NCBI GenBank assembly: GCA_024642115.1
Contig: JAHEBU010000008.1
Coordinates: 124,001 to 188,000 of the forward strand
Direction of reading: 5' to 3'
Source: Marivivens sp.
GTDB taxonomy: Bacteria > Pseudomonadota > Alphaproteobacteria > Rhodobacterales > Rhodobacteraceae
Length of the DNA: 64,000 nt
Shown piece by piece: positions 16,101-24,673 of the stretch. Under the pieces are notes generated by a model. That model did not search any database, was not told the origin of the DNA, and worked only from the letters and a program-made list of their open reading frames with translations. The translations under genes were made by a program, and so were the position numbers. The stretch's first letter is position 1; each line of letters starts with the position of its first letter.

Positions 16101-16559
16101 ATGCCGCTTTACGAGCATGTCTTTATTGCGCGTCAGGACTTGTCCAACACGCAAGCCGAAGGCCTCATCGAACATTTCTCGACTATCCTCGCCGACAACG
16201 GCGGCAAGGTGCTCGAGAATGAATATTGGGGCGTCAAGACGATGGCCTACAAGATCAACAAGAACCGCAAAGGGCATTATGCCTTCCTGCGTTCGGATGC
16301 CCCTGCGGCCGCCGTTCTGGAAATGGAACGCCTGATGCGCCTGCATGACGACGTCATGCGCGTGCTGACCATCAAGGTCGATACCCACGAAGAGGGTCCG
16401 TCGGTCCAGATGCAAAAGCGTGACGACCGTGACCGTGGCGACCGTCCGGATCGTGGTGACCGGGGCGACCGTCCCGACCGCGGCCCGCGCCCCGACCGTG
16501 ACGACCGTGGGCCCCGCCCCGACCGTGACGACCGCGGCCCTCGTCCCGAACGTCGTTGA
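16101..16559 (+). CDS. rpsF: 30S ribosomal protein S6 with repetitive charged tail
   Basis: 152 residues. Residues 1-105 are a normal S6 fold ([15 protein letters not shown] ... [11 protein letters not shown]). The rest, about 45 residues, is almost only Arg, Asp, Gly and Pro in repeats such as RGDRPDR and RPDRDDRGP, encoded by near-identical direct repeats (for example GACCGTGACGACCG at 16493 and 16520). S6 binds 16S rRNA together with S18. C-terminal extensions of S6 are common in alphaproteobacteria, and glutamate or Arg/Asp-rich tails are variable. First gene of rpsF-rpsR-rplI. Confidence 0.97.
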   Translation: MPLYEHVFIARQDLSNTQAEGLIEHFSTILADNGGKVLENEYWGVKTMAYKINKNRKGHYAFLRSDAPAAAVLEMERLMRLHDDVMRVLTIKVDTHEEGPSVQMQKRDDRDRGDRPDRGDRGDRPDRGPRPDRDDRGPRPDRDDRGPRPERR

Positions 16560-16581
16560 TCTGAGAAAAGGATAGACCATC

Positions 16582-16809
16582 ATGGCAACCAAACCGTTTT
16601 TCCGCCGCCGCAAGTCTGATCCGTTCGAGGGCGAAGGCGCCCCGGTGATCGACTACAAGGACACCCGCACGCTTCAGCGGTACATCTCCGAGCGGGGCAA
16701 GATCGTCCCCGCCCGCATCACCGCTGTCGGTGCCAAGAACCAGCGCAAGCTCGCCCAGGCGATCAAGCGCGCCCGGTTCCTGGCCCTGCTGCCCTACGCC
16801 GTGAAGTAA
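16582..16809 (+). CDS. rpsR: 30S ribosomal protein S18
   Basis: 75 residues with the S18 core [22 protein letters not shown] and [19 protein letters not shown]. It starts 22 bases after rpsF with an AAAGGA ribosome site and is followed 12 bases later by rplI. Normal length. Confidence 0.98.
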   Translation: MATKPFFRRRKSDPFEGEGAPVIDYKDTRTLQRYISERGKIVPARITAVGAKNQRKLAQAIKRARFLALLPYAVK

Positions 16810-16821
16810 GGAGCCAGAACA

Positions 16822-17397
16822 ATGGACGTCATTCTTCTCGAACGCGTGGCCAAGCTTGGCCAGATGGGCGAGGTCGTCAAAGTCAAGGACGGCTACGCCC
16901 GCAACTTCCTTCTGCCGCAGGGCAAGGCCCTGCGCGTCAACAAGGACAACATCGCCCGGTTCGAGGCTCAGAAAGCGCAGCTTGAAGCGCGCAATCTCGA
17001 GACCAAGAAAGAGGCAGACAAGCTGGCCGCGACGCTGGACGGGCAGACCTTTGTGGTCATCCGGTCCGCTTCGGACGGCGGCGCGCTCTACGGGTCGGTC
17101 ACGACCCGTGACGTGGCTGAAATCGCGACCAAGGGTGGCTTTACCGTCGCCAAGGGTCAGGTCGTGCTGATCGCCCCGATCAAGGATCTGGGCATCCACG
17201 ACGTCAGCGTCGTGCTGCACCCCGAGGTGTCGGCCACGGTCCGCATCAACGTCGCCCGGTCCAACGAAGAGGCCGAGCTTCAGGCTGCCGGCAAATCGAT
17301 CCGCGAACTCGAAGCGGAAGCGGAAGCTGCCGCCGAGTTCGAGATCGCCGAGCTGTTCGACGAAATGGGCGCGGCCCAGGACGGCGAAGACCTCTGA
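16822..17397 (+). CDS. rplI: 50S ribosomal protein L9
   Basis: 191 residues. The N-terminal L9 signature [36 protein letters not shown] is followed by the long connecting helix and the C-terminal rRNA-binding domain (to about residue 150). It is roughly 40 residues longer than E. coli L9; the extra C-terminal part is acidic and helical ([22 protein letters not shown]), as in other Rhodobacterales. Last gene of the operon, followed by a clear terminator. Confidence 0.98.
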   Translation: MDVILLERVAKLGQMGEVVKVKDGYARNFLLPQGKALRVNKDNIARFEAQKAQLEARNLETKKEADKLAATLDGQTFVVIRSASDGGALYGSVTTRDVAEIATKGGFTVAKGQVVLIAPIKDLGIHDVSVVLHPEVSATVRINVARSNEEAELQAAGKSIRELEAEAEAAAEFEIAELFDEMGAAQDGEDL

Positions 17398-17420
17398 TCC
17401 GACCCGGATTTCGACATCAA

Positions 17421-17448
17421 AGGCCGCCCCGAAACGGGCGGCCTTTTT
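17421..17448 (+). terminator. Terminator of rpsF-rpsR-rplI
   Basis: AGGCCGCCC (17421-17429) and GGGCGGCCT (17436-17444) form a nine-base stem followed by TTTTT. It begins 24 bases after the rplI stop. Confidence 0.85.
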
Positions 17449-17526
17449 CGTTCTCAGACAGGCGTTCACGTTTGAACGACCCTTAATACCCTGATTTAAA
17501 ATGTGAAATCGAAAATAAGCGATCCG

Positions 17527-18753
17527 TTAGCTTTCGATCACGAACCGATCGCCCAGCATCAGGACAGCCCCGGCCAGCAGCCCGAGGCAGGCGATCGTCG
17601 CCAGACTGAACCCCAGCCACGAGGCGCGGTGATGATCGCGCAGCAGGTTGCGCAACCCGGACCGGGTCAAGGGCCCCTCGCTGCGGCTAAGGTCCATCAC
17701 AAACCGGGACATCATCGGCGTATTCCGCGCAATCAGAATGCCAAGGCCCCGACCAAGATACCAAAGGGCCGGGAACAGCGGCGGCAGGCAGGCAAGGGCC
17801 AGCATCACCGCTGAAGGCATCCCCCCTGTCCGAAACGTCCCGACCATGTTGATCCAAGGCCCGCTGAGACTGTCAGGGATCACCATCATGATCACATAGA
17901 GGACAACCACCATCAGAAAGGGAATGGCAAACGCGCACAGATATCCCAGAACAAGGCTGGACAAGAGACCCGCGACCATCACCGCCGGACCGGGGTCATA
18001 CCAGCGTAGGGCGCTGAAGATCTCGACCGTGCCCACGAAGGACAGCCACGTCATGACCGCGACAATCAGGATAAAGACGAGCATGGTAACATGGGTCGGA
18101 CCCAGCGTCCCGACCAAGCCAAACATCAGCGCCCCCACCAGCGCAAGCAGAAGACCAACCATCAGCTGGCGTTGGTGCGAGACAAGCAGATAAACCCCCG
18201 CCGACAGGATGATGAGCCCGGAATTGCCGAAGACCTGCGTGTGGGCGTAGATGAACCCGCCCGCGGCAAGTTGAAAGATCGTCCCGAATACTGCCGGGGA
18301 CCCTGCAAAAAACCGGACCTGAAGCGCCCGGGCATCTGCCGCAGCGATCACGAACATCAAAAGTGGCACGATGGCCGATCCTGCCTCGATCGCGCGGTCG
18401 GTGGCGGGAAGATCCGGCGGAAGAAAGCGCCAGTTGCCCAGGGTCGTGATGTCGAACACCGCCCAGCCCAGATAAACGGCGCAGGTCACGAAAACCGAAG
18501 CCAGCCCCAACGCCCAGCAAACCGTTTGCACGGTCAGCGGCGTTTCCCCGTAGCGGCGGCTGTACATTATGACCGAATCCGAGGCAGGGTCGACAAAGGT
18601 AGACAGACCCCGCAACATGAACAACCCCGGCGTCCGGCGGCGGGTCGCGGTGTTCGCGATCAGCGCGGTCACGGCCGGACCCGGATGGCGCGCCCGCATC
18701 CCGACAAGCACGGCGATAATCCCGACAATTGCTGCAAACATGAATAGTGACAT
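17527..18753 (-). CDS. Unknown polytopic membrane protein
   Basis: 408 residues with about ten or eleven hydrophobic segments, beginning MSLFMFAAIVGIIAVLVG and ending LGFSLATIACLGLLAGAVLMLG. A cytoplasmic loop near residues 30-75 holds RRRTPGLFMLRGLSTFVDPASD. Start ATG 18753 has GGAG 6 bases upstream; ATG 18765 is possible. It stands alone between the ribosomal terminator and the divergent YdeI gene, 184 bases away. It resembles no transporter family that I can name; no ATP-binding or conserved charged membrane motif is evident. Confidence 0.7.
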   Translation of the reverse strand: MSLFMFAAIVGIIAVLVGMRARHPGPAVTALIANTATRRRTPGLFMLRGLSTFVDPASDSVIMYSRRYGETPLTVQTVCWALGLASVFVTCAVYLGWAVFDITTLGNWRFLPPDLPATDRAIEAGSAIVPLLMFVIAAADARALQVRFFAGSPAVFGTIFQLAAGGFIYAHTQVFGNSGLIILSAGVYLLVSHQRQLMVGLLLALVGALMFGLVGTLGPTHVTMLVFILIVAVMTWLSFVGTVEIFSALRWYDPGPAVMVAGLLSSLVLGYLCAFAIPFLMVVVLYVIMMVIPDSLSGPWINMVGTFRTGGMPSAVMLALACLPPLFPALWYLGRGLGILIARNTPMMSRFVMDLSRSEGPLTRSGLRNLLRDHHRASWLGFSLATIACLGLLAGAVLMLGDRFVIES

Positions 18754-18937
18754 TGAACGCTCCACGCCAAGACAGCCGCTATGGTCGCGGATGAATGTGT
18801 GTATTTATGGGCAAAGCCGGTACGCCCGCTTGGCAAAGTAGGGAAAATGGTCCGGCCTCCTATCCTTTTCCTTTTCCATGTCTTGAGCGACTTGTCCGGG
18901 CTATTGTGCTGCTGACACATTCCAAGAATGGGCGCGG

Positions 18938-19567
18938 ATGATGGCGATGATCACTGACATCGACGACTACTTTACCAAGGGCTGCGGCCGCTGCGACCGG
19001 TTTGACACCCCCGACTGTTCGACCAGATTCTGGGTCGCCGGGCTGAACGACCTGCGCCGGATCTGCCGCGACATGGGGCTGATCGAGACGGTGAAATGGG
19101 CCCACCCCTGCTATATGGCAGCCGATCGCAACGTGGTCATGATCGGCGCGTTCCTTAGCAATTTCGTGCTGACCTTCTTCAACCCCGCATTGATGACGGA
19201 CCCGGACGGCGTTCTTGAGCCGGCAGGCCCCAACGCCCAGCATCCCAGCCTGATCCGGTTCACCGATGTGGATGAGGTGGCCAAGCGGGAGGTCACGATC
19301 CGCGCCTATCTGGCCGAGGCCATCGGCTATGCCAAGGCGGGCATCCTACCCGAAAAGACAGTAAGCGAGATCGAAATTCCAGACGAATTGACCGAGGCGA
19401 TGGATGGCGACCCCGAATTGGCCGAGGCGTTCAACGCCCTCACTCCGGGGCGGCAGAAAAGCTATGCCTTTGCGCTGAACTCGACCGCCAATCCGTCGAC
19501 CCGGTTTGCCCGCATCGCCCGGTTCCGTGACAAGATCATCGCGGGTAAAGGCGCGTTGGACCGCTAG
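18938..19567 (+). CDS. YdeI/OmpD-associated family protein
   Basis: 209 residues. The N-terminal DUF1801-like part has KWAHPCYMAADRNVVMIGAF, and the C-terminal OmdA part has IPDELTEAMDGDPELAEAFNALTPGRQKSYAFAL followed by TRFARIARFRDKI. This two-part pattern is that of the YdeI/OmpD-associated family, whose molecular role is unclear (linked to tolerance of cationic peptides in some bacteria). Start may be ATG 18938 or ATG 18947. Monocistronic. Confidence 0.82.
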   Translation: MMAMITDIDDYFTKGCGRCDRFDTPDCSTRFWVAGLNDLRRICRDMGLIETVKWAHPCYMAADRNVVMIGAFLSNFVLTFFNPALMTDPDGVLEPAGPNAQHPSLIRFTDVDEVAKREVTIRAYLAEAIGYAKAGILPEKTVSEIEIPDELTEAMDGDPELAEAFNALTPGRQKSYAFALNSTANPSTRFARIARFRDKIIAGKGALDR

Positions 19568-19731
19568 ACCGCGGGTAGTTTCGGCCAATACCCGCCGACC
19601 GCATCAACCTTTAATTGCACCCTGGGGGTCCCGGCCCGAAAGTAGCTGTGCCTGCTTGGTTTTGCGACGCGCCTGACTGTTACATGCGTAATTTATCGCT
19701 GTGCCATTCCCTTCAACTGCTGGAGATTGCC

Positions 19732-21690
19732 ATGACCTTTTCCCTTTCCCGCCGCGGATTCATCCTTGGGTCTGCGGGCCTGATTGCCTTGCATCCCTTC
19801 TCGGCCCGCGCGCAGGCCGGGCAGGCCCATCTGCGGATCATGGAGACGACCGACATTCATGTGAACGTGTTTCCCTATGACTATTATGCCGACAAGCCGG
19901 TCGATACGGTCGGCCTTGCCCGCACCGCCACCCTGATCGACGGCATCCGCGCAGAGGCCACCAATGCCCTGTTGATCGACAACGGCGATTTTCTGCAAGG
20001 CACCCCCTTGGGCGATTATATGGCCTATGAAAAAGGGATGGATGGCAACACGGTCCACCCGATCATCGCCGCCATGAATACCTTGGGCTACGATGCCTCG
20101 ACCCTGGGCAACCACGAATTCAACTATGGCCTGTCGTTTCTGGAAAAATCCCTTGCCGGGGCAAATTTCCCCATCGTGAATGCCAATGTGGCCAAGACCC
20201 TGGGCGCGACCCCGACCGAGGATACCTTGCTGTTGCCGCCCTATGTCATCGTCGAGCGGCAGATCACCGATGGCGCGGGCGAGACGGCTACGATCAAGAT
20301 CGGCCTGATCGGATTTGTCCCGCCGCAGATCATGCTGTGGGATCGCGCCAATCTGGAGGGCAACGTGCAGACCCGCGACATCGTCGAGGCTGCCCGCGCG
20401 TGGGTGCCGCAGATGAAAGAAGCCGGCGCCGATATCATCATCGCCCTGTCCCATTCCGGCATCGGTCAGGCCGATTATGCCGAGGGGCTGGAGAATGCGT
20501 CGGTCCCCCTTGCCGCCGTTGATGGCATCGACGCCATCCTGACCGGCCACAGCCATCTGGTGTTTCCGGGGCCGAACTATGACGGGTTTGCCGGGGTGGA
20601 TTCGACCGCTGGCACGATCATGGGCAAGCCCGGTGTGATGGCGGGATTCTGGGGCAGTCATATGGGCCTGATTGACCTGATGCTGGAACGCGACGGGGCC
20701 ACGTGGAAGGTGGCCGCCCACACCTCCGAGGCGCGCCCGATCTATCAGCGCAACGAGGATCGCACGATTACCCCGCTGGTCGAGAGCAAGGCCGAGGTGC
20801 TGGCCGCCGCCCAGACCGAACATGACGCCACCCTTGATTACGTCCGCCGCCCGGTGGGCGAAACCGAGGCGCCGCTCTACAGCTATTTTGCGCTGGTGGC
20901 CGACGATCCGTCGGTCCAGATCGTGTCGAACGCCCAGACCTGGTACATCGCACAGATGATGAAGGGGACGGCGTATGAGGCGCTGCCCATCCTGTCCGCC
21001 GCCGCCCCGTTCAAGGCGGGCGGCCGTGCCGGGGCAGACTATTACACCGATGTCCCCGTGGGCCCGGTCGCCATCAAGAACGTGTCGGACCTGTATCTGT
21101 ACCCCAACACGGTCCGCGCGGTGAAGATCACTGGCGCGCAGGTCAAGGACTGGCTGGAGCGGTCGGCGGGCATGTTCAACCAGATCACCCCCGGCGGCGC
21201 GGACGAGGTCCTGCTGAACTCTGATTTCCCGTCCTACAATTTCGATGTGATCGACGGGGTGACCTACAAGATCGACCTGAGCCAACCGTCCAAATTCGAC
21301 AAGGACGGCGCGGTGGTGGCCGAGGGGGCCAACCGGATTGTGGACCTGATGTTCGACGGCAAACCCATCGACCCCGCGGCCGAGTTCATCGTGGCCACCA
21401 ACAACTACCGCGCGGGCGGCGGCGGCCATTTCCCCGGCGCGGACGGATCGACCACTGTGTTCGAGGGGCCCGACACCAATCGCGACGTCATCGTGCGCTA
21501 TATCGTCGAGCAAAAGGTCATCAACCCCAAGGCGGACGGCAACTGGTCCTTTGCGCCGATGCCCGGCACGACCGTTCTGTTCGACACCGGCCCCAAGGCG
21601 GCAGCCTATGCCGATCAGGTGCAGGGTCTGACGATCGAACCTGCGGGTGACGGGGCCGACGGCTTTGCCCGGTTCCGCATCACGCTTTGA
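19732..21690 (+). CDS. cpdB: 2',3'-cyclic-nucleotide 2'-phosphodiesterase / 3'-nucleotidase, periplasmic
   Basis: 652 residues. The twin-arginine signal [24 protein letters not shown] directs folded export. The metallophosphatase domain shows [29 protein letters not shown] and GHSHLVFPG; the 5'-nucleotidase C-terminal domain follows from about residue 360 ([22 protein letters not shown]). It salvages phosphate and nucleosides from nucleotides in the periplasm. ATG 19732 is preceded by GGAG at 6 bases. Convergent with the next gene through a shared terminator. Confidence 0.93.
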   Translation: MTFSLSRRGFILGSAGLIALHPFSARAQAGQAHLRIMETTDIHVNVFPYDYYADKPVDTVGLARTATLIDGIRAEATNALLIDNGDFLQGTPLGDYMAYEKGMDGNTVHPIIAAMNTLGYDASTLGNHEFNYGLSFLEKSLAGANFPIVNANVAKTLGATPTEDTLLLPPYVIVERQITDGAGETATIKIGLIGFVPPQIMLWDRANLEGNVQTRDIVEAARAWVPQMKEAGADIIIALSHSGIGQADYAEGLENASVPLAAVDGIDAILTGHSHLVFPGPNYDGFAGVDSTAGTIMGKPGVMAGFWGSHMGLIDLMLERDGATWKVAAHTSEARPIYQRNEDRTITPLVESKAEVLAAAQTEHDATLDYVRRPVGETEAPLYSYFALVADDPSVQIVSNAQTWYIAQMMKGTAYEALPILSAAAPFKAGGRAGADYYTDVPVGPVAIKNVSDLYLYPNTVRAVKITGAQVKDWLERSAGMFNQITPGGADEVLLNSDFPSYNFDVIDGVTYKIDLSQPSKFDKDGAVVAEGANRIVDLMFDGKPIDPAAEFIVATNNYRAGGGGHFPGADGSTTVFEGPDTNRDVIVRYIVEQKVINPKADGNWSFAPMPGTTVLFDTGPKAAAYADQVQGLTIEPAGDGADGFARFRITL

Positions 21691-21702
21691 TCCAACAGAT
21701 CG

Positions 21703-21724
21703 GGCCGCAGAGGGATCTGCGGCC
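21703..21724. terminator. Hairpin between convergent genes
   Basis: A perfect nine-base stem GGCCGCAGA-GGGA-TCTGCGGCC starts 13 bases after the cpdB stop and is followed by CCGTTTCGGTCTTGT. T-runs are weak on both sides, so termination efficiency is uncertain. Confidence 0.6.
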
Positions 21725-21747
21725 CCGTTTCGGTCTTGTGACCGGGC

Positions 21748-22224
21748 TTAGCGACGGAAGGTCTGCATTTGCAGGACGGCGTCGCAATATTGCCCATCGT
21801 ATGTTCCGACCCAAATGTCGAGCCAGCCATCGGCGGGCCGGGTCAGGACGATCTTTGGGTCCTGATTGCCGTTGTCATCGTCGTCATAGTACCAAGTCGC
21901 AGAACCAGTGTTGATCAGCAGGGCTGCATCACATCTGCTTTGGACTGCGATGACCAATTGGTTGCCCGCCATCCCTCTGAGCGAAAAGGTAAAATCGGGC
22001 TGGTCAGTGAAGTATCCAGGTCCAGTGTCTGTGACTGGTCTGATCCGACGGCAGTCGTCCAGTCTGTTTTCTCCCCCCGCCGTAACGTCATAGGCAACAC
22101 CACGTCTAAGTTGGGAACCGCTCAAATCGCCACCAGCGCCACTGAGGCCGTAATCCGGGCAGGCCGCAGCTGCCGTTGCGAACCCGACACAGGCCAATAC
22201 AGACAAAGCAAAAGTCTTGATCAT
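21748..22224 (-). CDS. Unknown secreted protein
   Basis: 158 residues with a signal peptide MIKTFALSVLACVGFATAAAA and a mature part with several cysteines (CPDYG, DDCRRI, QSRCDAALL, QYCDAVL). The end DGWLDIWVGTYDGQYCDAVLQM resembles the beta-rich pre-peptidase C-terminal type, as does YYDDDDNGNQDPKI with acidic residues that could bind calcium. The base composition is a little lower in GC than neighbours, as is the gap behind its start. Exact role unknown. Confidence 0.7.
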   Translation of the reverse strand: MIKTFALSVLACVGFATAAAACPDYGLSGAGGDLSGSQLRRGVAYDVTAGGENRLDDCRRIRPVTDTGPGYFTDQPDFTFSLRGMAGNQLVIAVQSRCDAALLINTGSATWYYDDDDNGNQDPKIVLTRPADGWLDIWVGTYDGQYCDAVLQMQTFRR

Positions 22225-22386
22225 TTCATTCCCTTCCCTCGATAGGACAATCCCTGTCGACAGGTTAAGCGGTGAAATGCCAATTTAGGAAGATGGTTTT
22301 TGGGCTAAGGCGGTAAGGTTTTCCGCACTGTGCCGCCCCGCAGACGCAGTTTCAGGGCGGGCACATGTCAGGGCTGGATGCGGCCA

Positions 22387-22425
22387 CCCCCTGTTCAGGG
22401 GGGATGCCCCCCCTCAACAGGGGGG
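22387..22425. repeat. Nested G/C-run inverted repeat
   Basis: CCCCCTGTT (22387-22395) and AACAGGGGG (22416-22424) are a perfect nine-base outer pair; between them GGGGGG-ATG-CCCCCC (22398-22412) forms an inner stem. Two side-by-side hairpins are an alternative fold. It lies 31 bases after the tig stop and may serve as its terminator, although no T-run is present. Confidence 0.6.
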
Positions 22426-22455
22426 CACCAGAATTTGTAAAACCGGTCTGACCGA

Positions 22456-23787
22456 TTATTCGTCTTCGAGCGATTCGACGGCTTTGGTCAGAACATCCTT
22501 GGACACGTCCTTGTCCTTGACTTTGGCCTGTTCAAAGATGTGGTCGACGACCTTGTCTTCAAAGATCGGCGCCTGAAGCTGCTGGCGGAACTGGGCGTTT
22601 TGCTGCACGAATTCAAAGAACTGGCGTTCCTGCCCCGGATACTGGCGGGCCTGGTTCATGACAGCCTGGGTCATTTCGGCGTCGGTCACCTTGATCTGGG
22701 CCTTCTGGCCGATGTCGGCGAGCAAGAGCCCCAGTTTCACCCGACGTTCGGCCAGCGCCTTGTGCTCGTCGGTCGGTTCGATTTCCGGGTGGTCGTGGCC
22801 GTGATGGTCGGCGTGCTCTTCATGCCACAGCTGGTGGGCGATCTGCCCGGCTTCGGCGTCCACAAGGCTGGAGGGGAGATCAAAGTTGACCAGCTTGTCC
22901 AGTTGGTCGAGCAGAGCCCGCTTGGCCACGGCGCGTGCAGCACCCTGATATTCGACTTCCAGCCGTTCGCTGATCTGGACCTTGAGGGCGGCCAGATCGT
23001 CGGCCCCGAAATTCTTGGCCAGTTCGTCGTTGATTTCGGCGGGTTTAGGTTCCTTGACGGCCTTGATCTTGCATTCAAAGACGGCAGCCTTGCCGGCCAG
23101 ATTGGCGGCCTGATAGTTTTCGGGGAAGGTCACATCGACGTTCTTTTCGTCGCCGACCTTGACGCCGATCAGCCCGTCTTCGAACCCCGGAATGAAGGAG
23201 TTGGAGCCCAGCACCAGCGGGTAATCTTCGGCAGCACCGCCATCAAAGGCTTCGCCGTCGACCTTGCCCAGAAAGTCGATCACGACCTGATCACCGTCCT
23301 TGGCCTTGGACCCCTTCTTGCGGTCCTCGAAGTTCTGGGCGGTCTTGGCGAGGTTTTCCAGCGCCTCGGTCACCGACGCCTCGTCAGCCTTGACCACCAG
23401 ACGCTCCAGCTTGACCTTGGAGAAGTCGAGGTCGGCCACGGTGGGCAGCGTTTCGTAGGTCACTTCGATCTGGACGTCGTCGCCTTCTTTCCAGTCGTCG
23501 TTGGTCATTTTCATCTGCGGCTGGGCGGCAGGCCGGTCGCCCGATGTTTCCAGATGTTCGTTCAGGGCGCCGTCGATCGCCTCTTGCATGGCTTCGCCCA
23601 GCAATTTCGGGCCGAACTGCTTTTTCAGCAGGGCCATGGGCACCTTGCCCTTGCGAAAGCCCTTCATCTCGATGGTCGGCTGCGCCTCGGCCAGCTTGTC
23701 CTTCACCTTGGCTTCCAGTTCGGCCGCAGTGACAGTGATCGCGTATCCGCGCTTGAGGCCGTCGTTGAGGGTCTCTGTGACCTGCAT
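22456..23787 (-). CDS. tig: Trigger factor, ribosome-bound chaperone and prolyl isomerase
   Basis: 443 residues. The ribosome-binding N-domain contains the signature GFRKGKVP (residues about 41-48), the FKBP domain is at about 150-245 ([20 protein letters not shown]), and the C-terminal chaperone arms follow, with a His-rich loop [11 protein letters not shown]. Start ATG 23787 lies 24 bases after the 3' end of the tRNA-Leu gene; the frame stays open through the tRNA by chance. Confidence 0.97.
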   Translation of the reverse strand: MQVTETLNDGLKRGYAITVTAAELEAKVKDKLAEAQPTIEMKGFRKGKVPMALLKKQFGPKLLGEAMQEAIDGALNEHLETSGDRPAAQPQMKMTNDDWKEGDDVQIEVTYETLPTVADLDFSKVKLERLVVKADEASVTEALENLAKTAQNFEDRKKGSKAKDGDQVVIDFLGKVDGEAFDGGAAEDYPLVLGSNSFIPGFEDGLIGVKVGDEKNVDVTFPENYQAANLAGKAAVFECKIKAVKEPKPAEINDELAKNFGADDLAALKVQISERLEVEYQGAARAVAKRALLDQLDKLVNFDLPSSLVDAEAGQIAHQLWHEEHADHHGHDHPEIEPTDEHKALAERRVKLGLLLADIGQKAQIKVTDAEMTQAVMNQARQYPGQERQFFEFVQQNAQFRQQLQAPIFEDKVVDHIFEQAKVKDKDVSKDVLTKAVESLEDE

Positions 23788-23810
23788 GGGTATCCCTTTT
23801 CTACCTTGTC

Positions 23811-23895
23811 TGGTGCGGGTGGAGGGACTTGAACCCCCACGCCTTGCGGCGCCAGAACCTAAATCTGGTGCGTCTGCCAATTTCGCCACACCCGC
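23811..23895 (-). tRNA. tRNA-Leu (anticodon UAG)
   Basis: An 85-nt cloverleaf on the minus strand. The acceptor stem is GCGGGTG/CACCCGC, followed by A and encoded CCA (23813-23811). The anticodon arm is CCAGA-TTTAGGT-TCTGG with anticodon TAG (plus-strand 23859-23861). The T-arm is GGGGGTTCAAGTCCCTCC, and a long variable arm typical of class II tRNA (GCGCCGCAAGGCGT) is present. It reads CUN leucine codons. It lies just upstream of tig and may be cotranscribed. Confidence 0.97.
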
Positions 23896-24091
23896 ATGTT
23901 CAAAAGGGGCAGGTTTTGGCCCACCCCCCGATTGCGGCGGTGTCTATCAAAGCCCCGCGCGGGATGCGAGCGGAAAACGCATCGCACAAAGAACGTCAAA
24001 TGATCCTGAAAAAGGCAAGACAGTAACACTTTCTTGCCGTATTCTGTGGCCAATATCTGAGGCAGATCATAGCTAGAGCGGGAAATTCGCC

Positions 24092-24556
24092 ATGCACCTG
24101 GGAACGAAAGAGCTGACGGCGGTTGCCGTCGCGACGCAAGACATTGCTGGCCTGTGTGCCGGAACCACCCTGATGACGCTGGACGGCGAATTGCCAGTCG
24201 AACATCTGTCGGTCGGCGACCGGGTCATTACCCGCGACACCGGCATGGCCGTTCTGCGCGACATCCGCGTCACCGTGATGGAAATTGCCCCGATCCGTAT
24301 CAAGGCCGGATCGCTGGGACACACCCGCCCCGACCGGGACATGTTGGTCGCCCCCGGCGCCCTGATCCATATCCGCGACTGGCGCGCCGAAGCCCTGTTC
24401 GGCAAGAAATCCGCTCTCGTTACCGCCCGCCGCCTGATGGATGGCGAATTCGTGGCCGAATGCCCCAAGATGCGCGTCACCGTCTATGACCTCGTCTTTG
24501 ATCGCCAGCATATCGTCTATGCCGACGGCATCGAAGTGGCCTCGGCCGCTGTTTGA
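24092..24556 (+). CDS. Stand-alone Hint-domain protein
   Basis: 154 residues. The Hint (Hedgehog/intein) fold begins at LCAGTTLMTLDGELPVEHLSVGDRVITRD with Cys22 as the potential nucleophile; the end DRQHIVYADGIEVAS matches the Hint_2 family of Rhodobacterales. No further domain is attached, unlike toxins or calcium-binding repeat proteins that carry such a module. No Asn/Cys splicing end is present, so classical splicing is unlikely. It has its own terminator and stands alone between tRNA-Leu and nnr. Confidence 0.8.
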   Translation: MHLGTKELTAVAVATQDIAGLCAGTTLMTLDGELPVEHLSVGDRVITRDTGMAVLRDIRVTVMEIAPIRIKAGSLGHTRPDRDMLVAPGALIHIRDWRAEALFGKKSALVTARRLMDGEFVAECPKMRVTVYDLVFDRQHIVYADGIEVASAAV

Positions 24557-24612
24557 TCGGTTGGCCTGATCCAGAGGCCGCGCTGCGCGCGACCCTGAAT
24601 TGACTGGAAGAA

Positions 24613-24635
24613 GTCGCCCTAACGGGCGGCCTTTT
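24613..24635 (+). terminator. Terminator of Hint-domain gene
   Basis: GTCGCCC-TAAC-GGGCGGC (24613-24630) then CTTTTCGTTT, 56 bases after the Hint gene stop. Confidence 0.75.
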
Positions 24636-24673
24636 CGTTTACCTCTGGCGAGAGGTGTTGTGGTGAAGTGACA

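Noticed and set aside
17484-17503. CtrA site TTAATACCCTGATTTAA
   Set aside because: The spacing between TTAA halves is nine, not seven, and the nearest gene start is far away.
19693-21513. Open frame of 606 codons opposite the cyclic nucleotide phosphodiesterase gene
   Set aside because: Antisense shadow; the plus-strand protein has signal peptide and complete catalytic motifs.
23788-23889. N-terminal extension of trigger factor beginning [13 protein letters not shown]
   Set aside because: This stretch is tRNA-Leu sequence read as protein, a well-known annotation artefact; the real start is ATG 23787.
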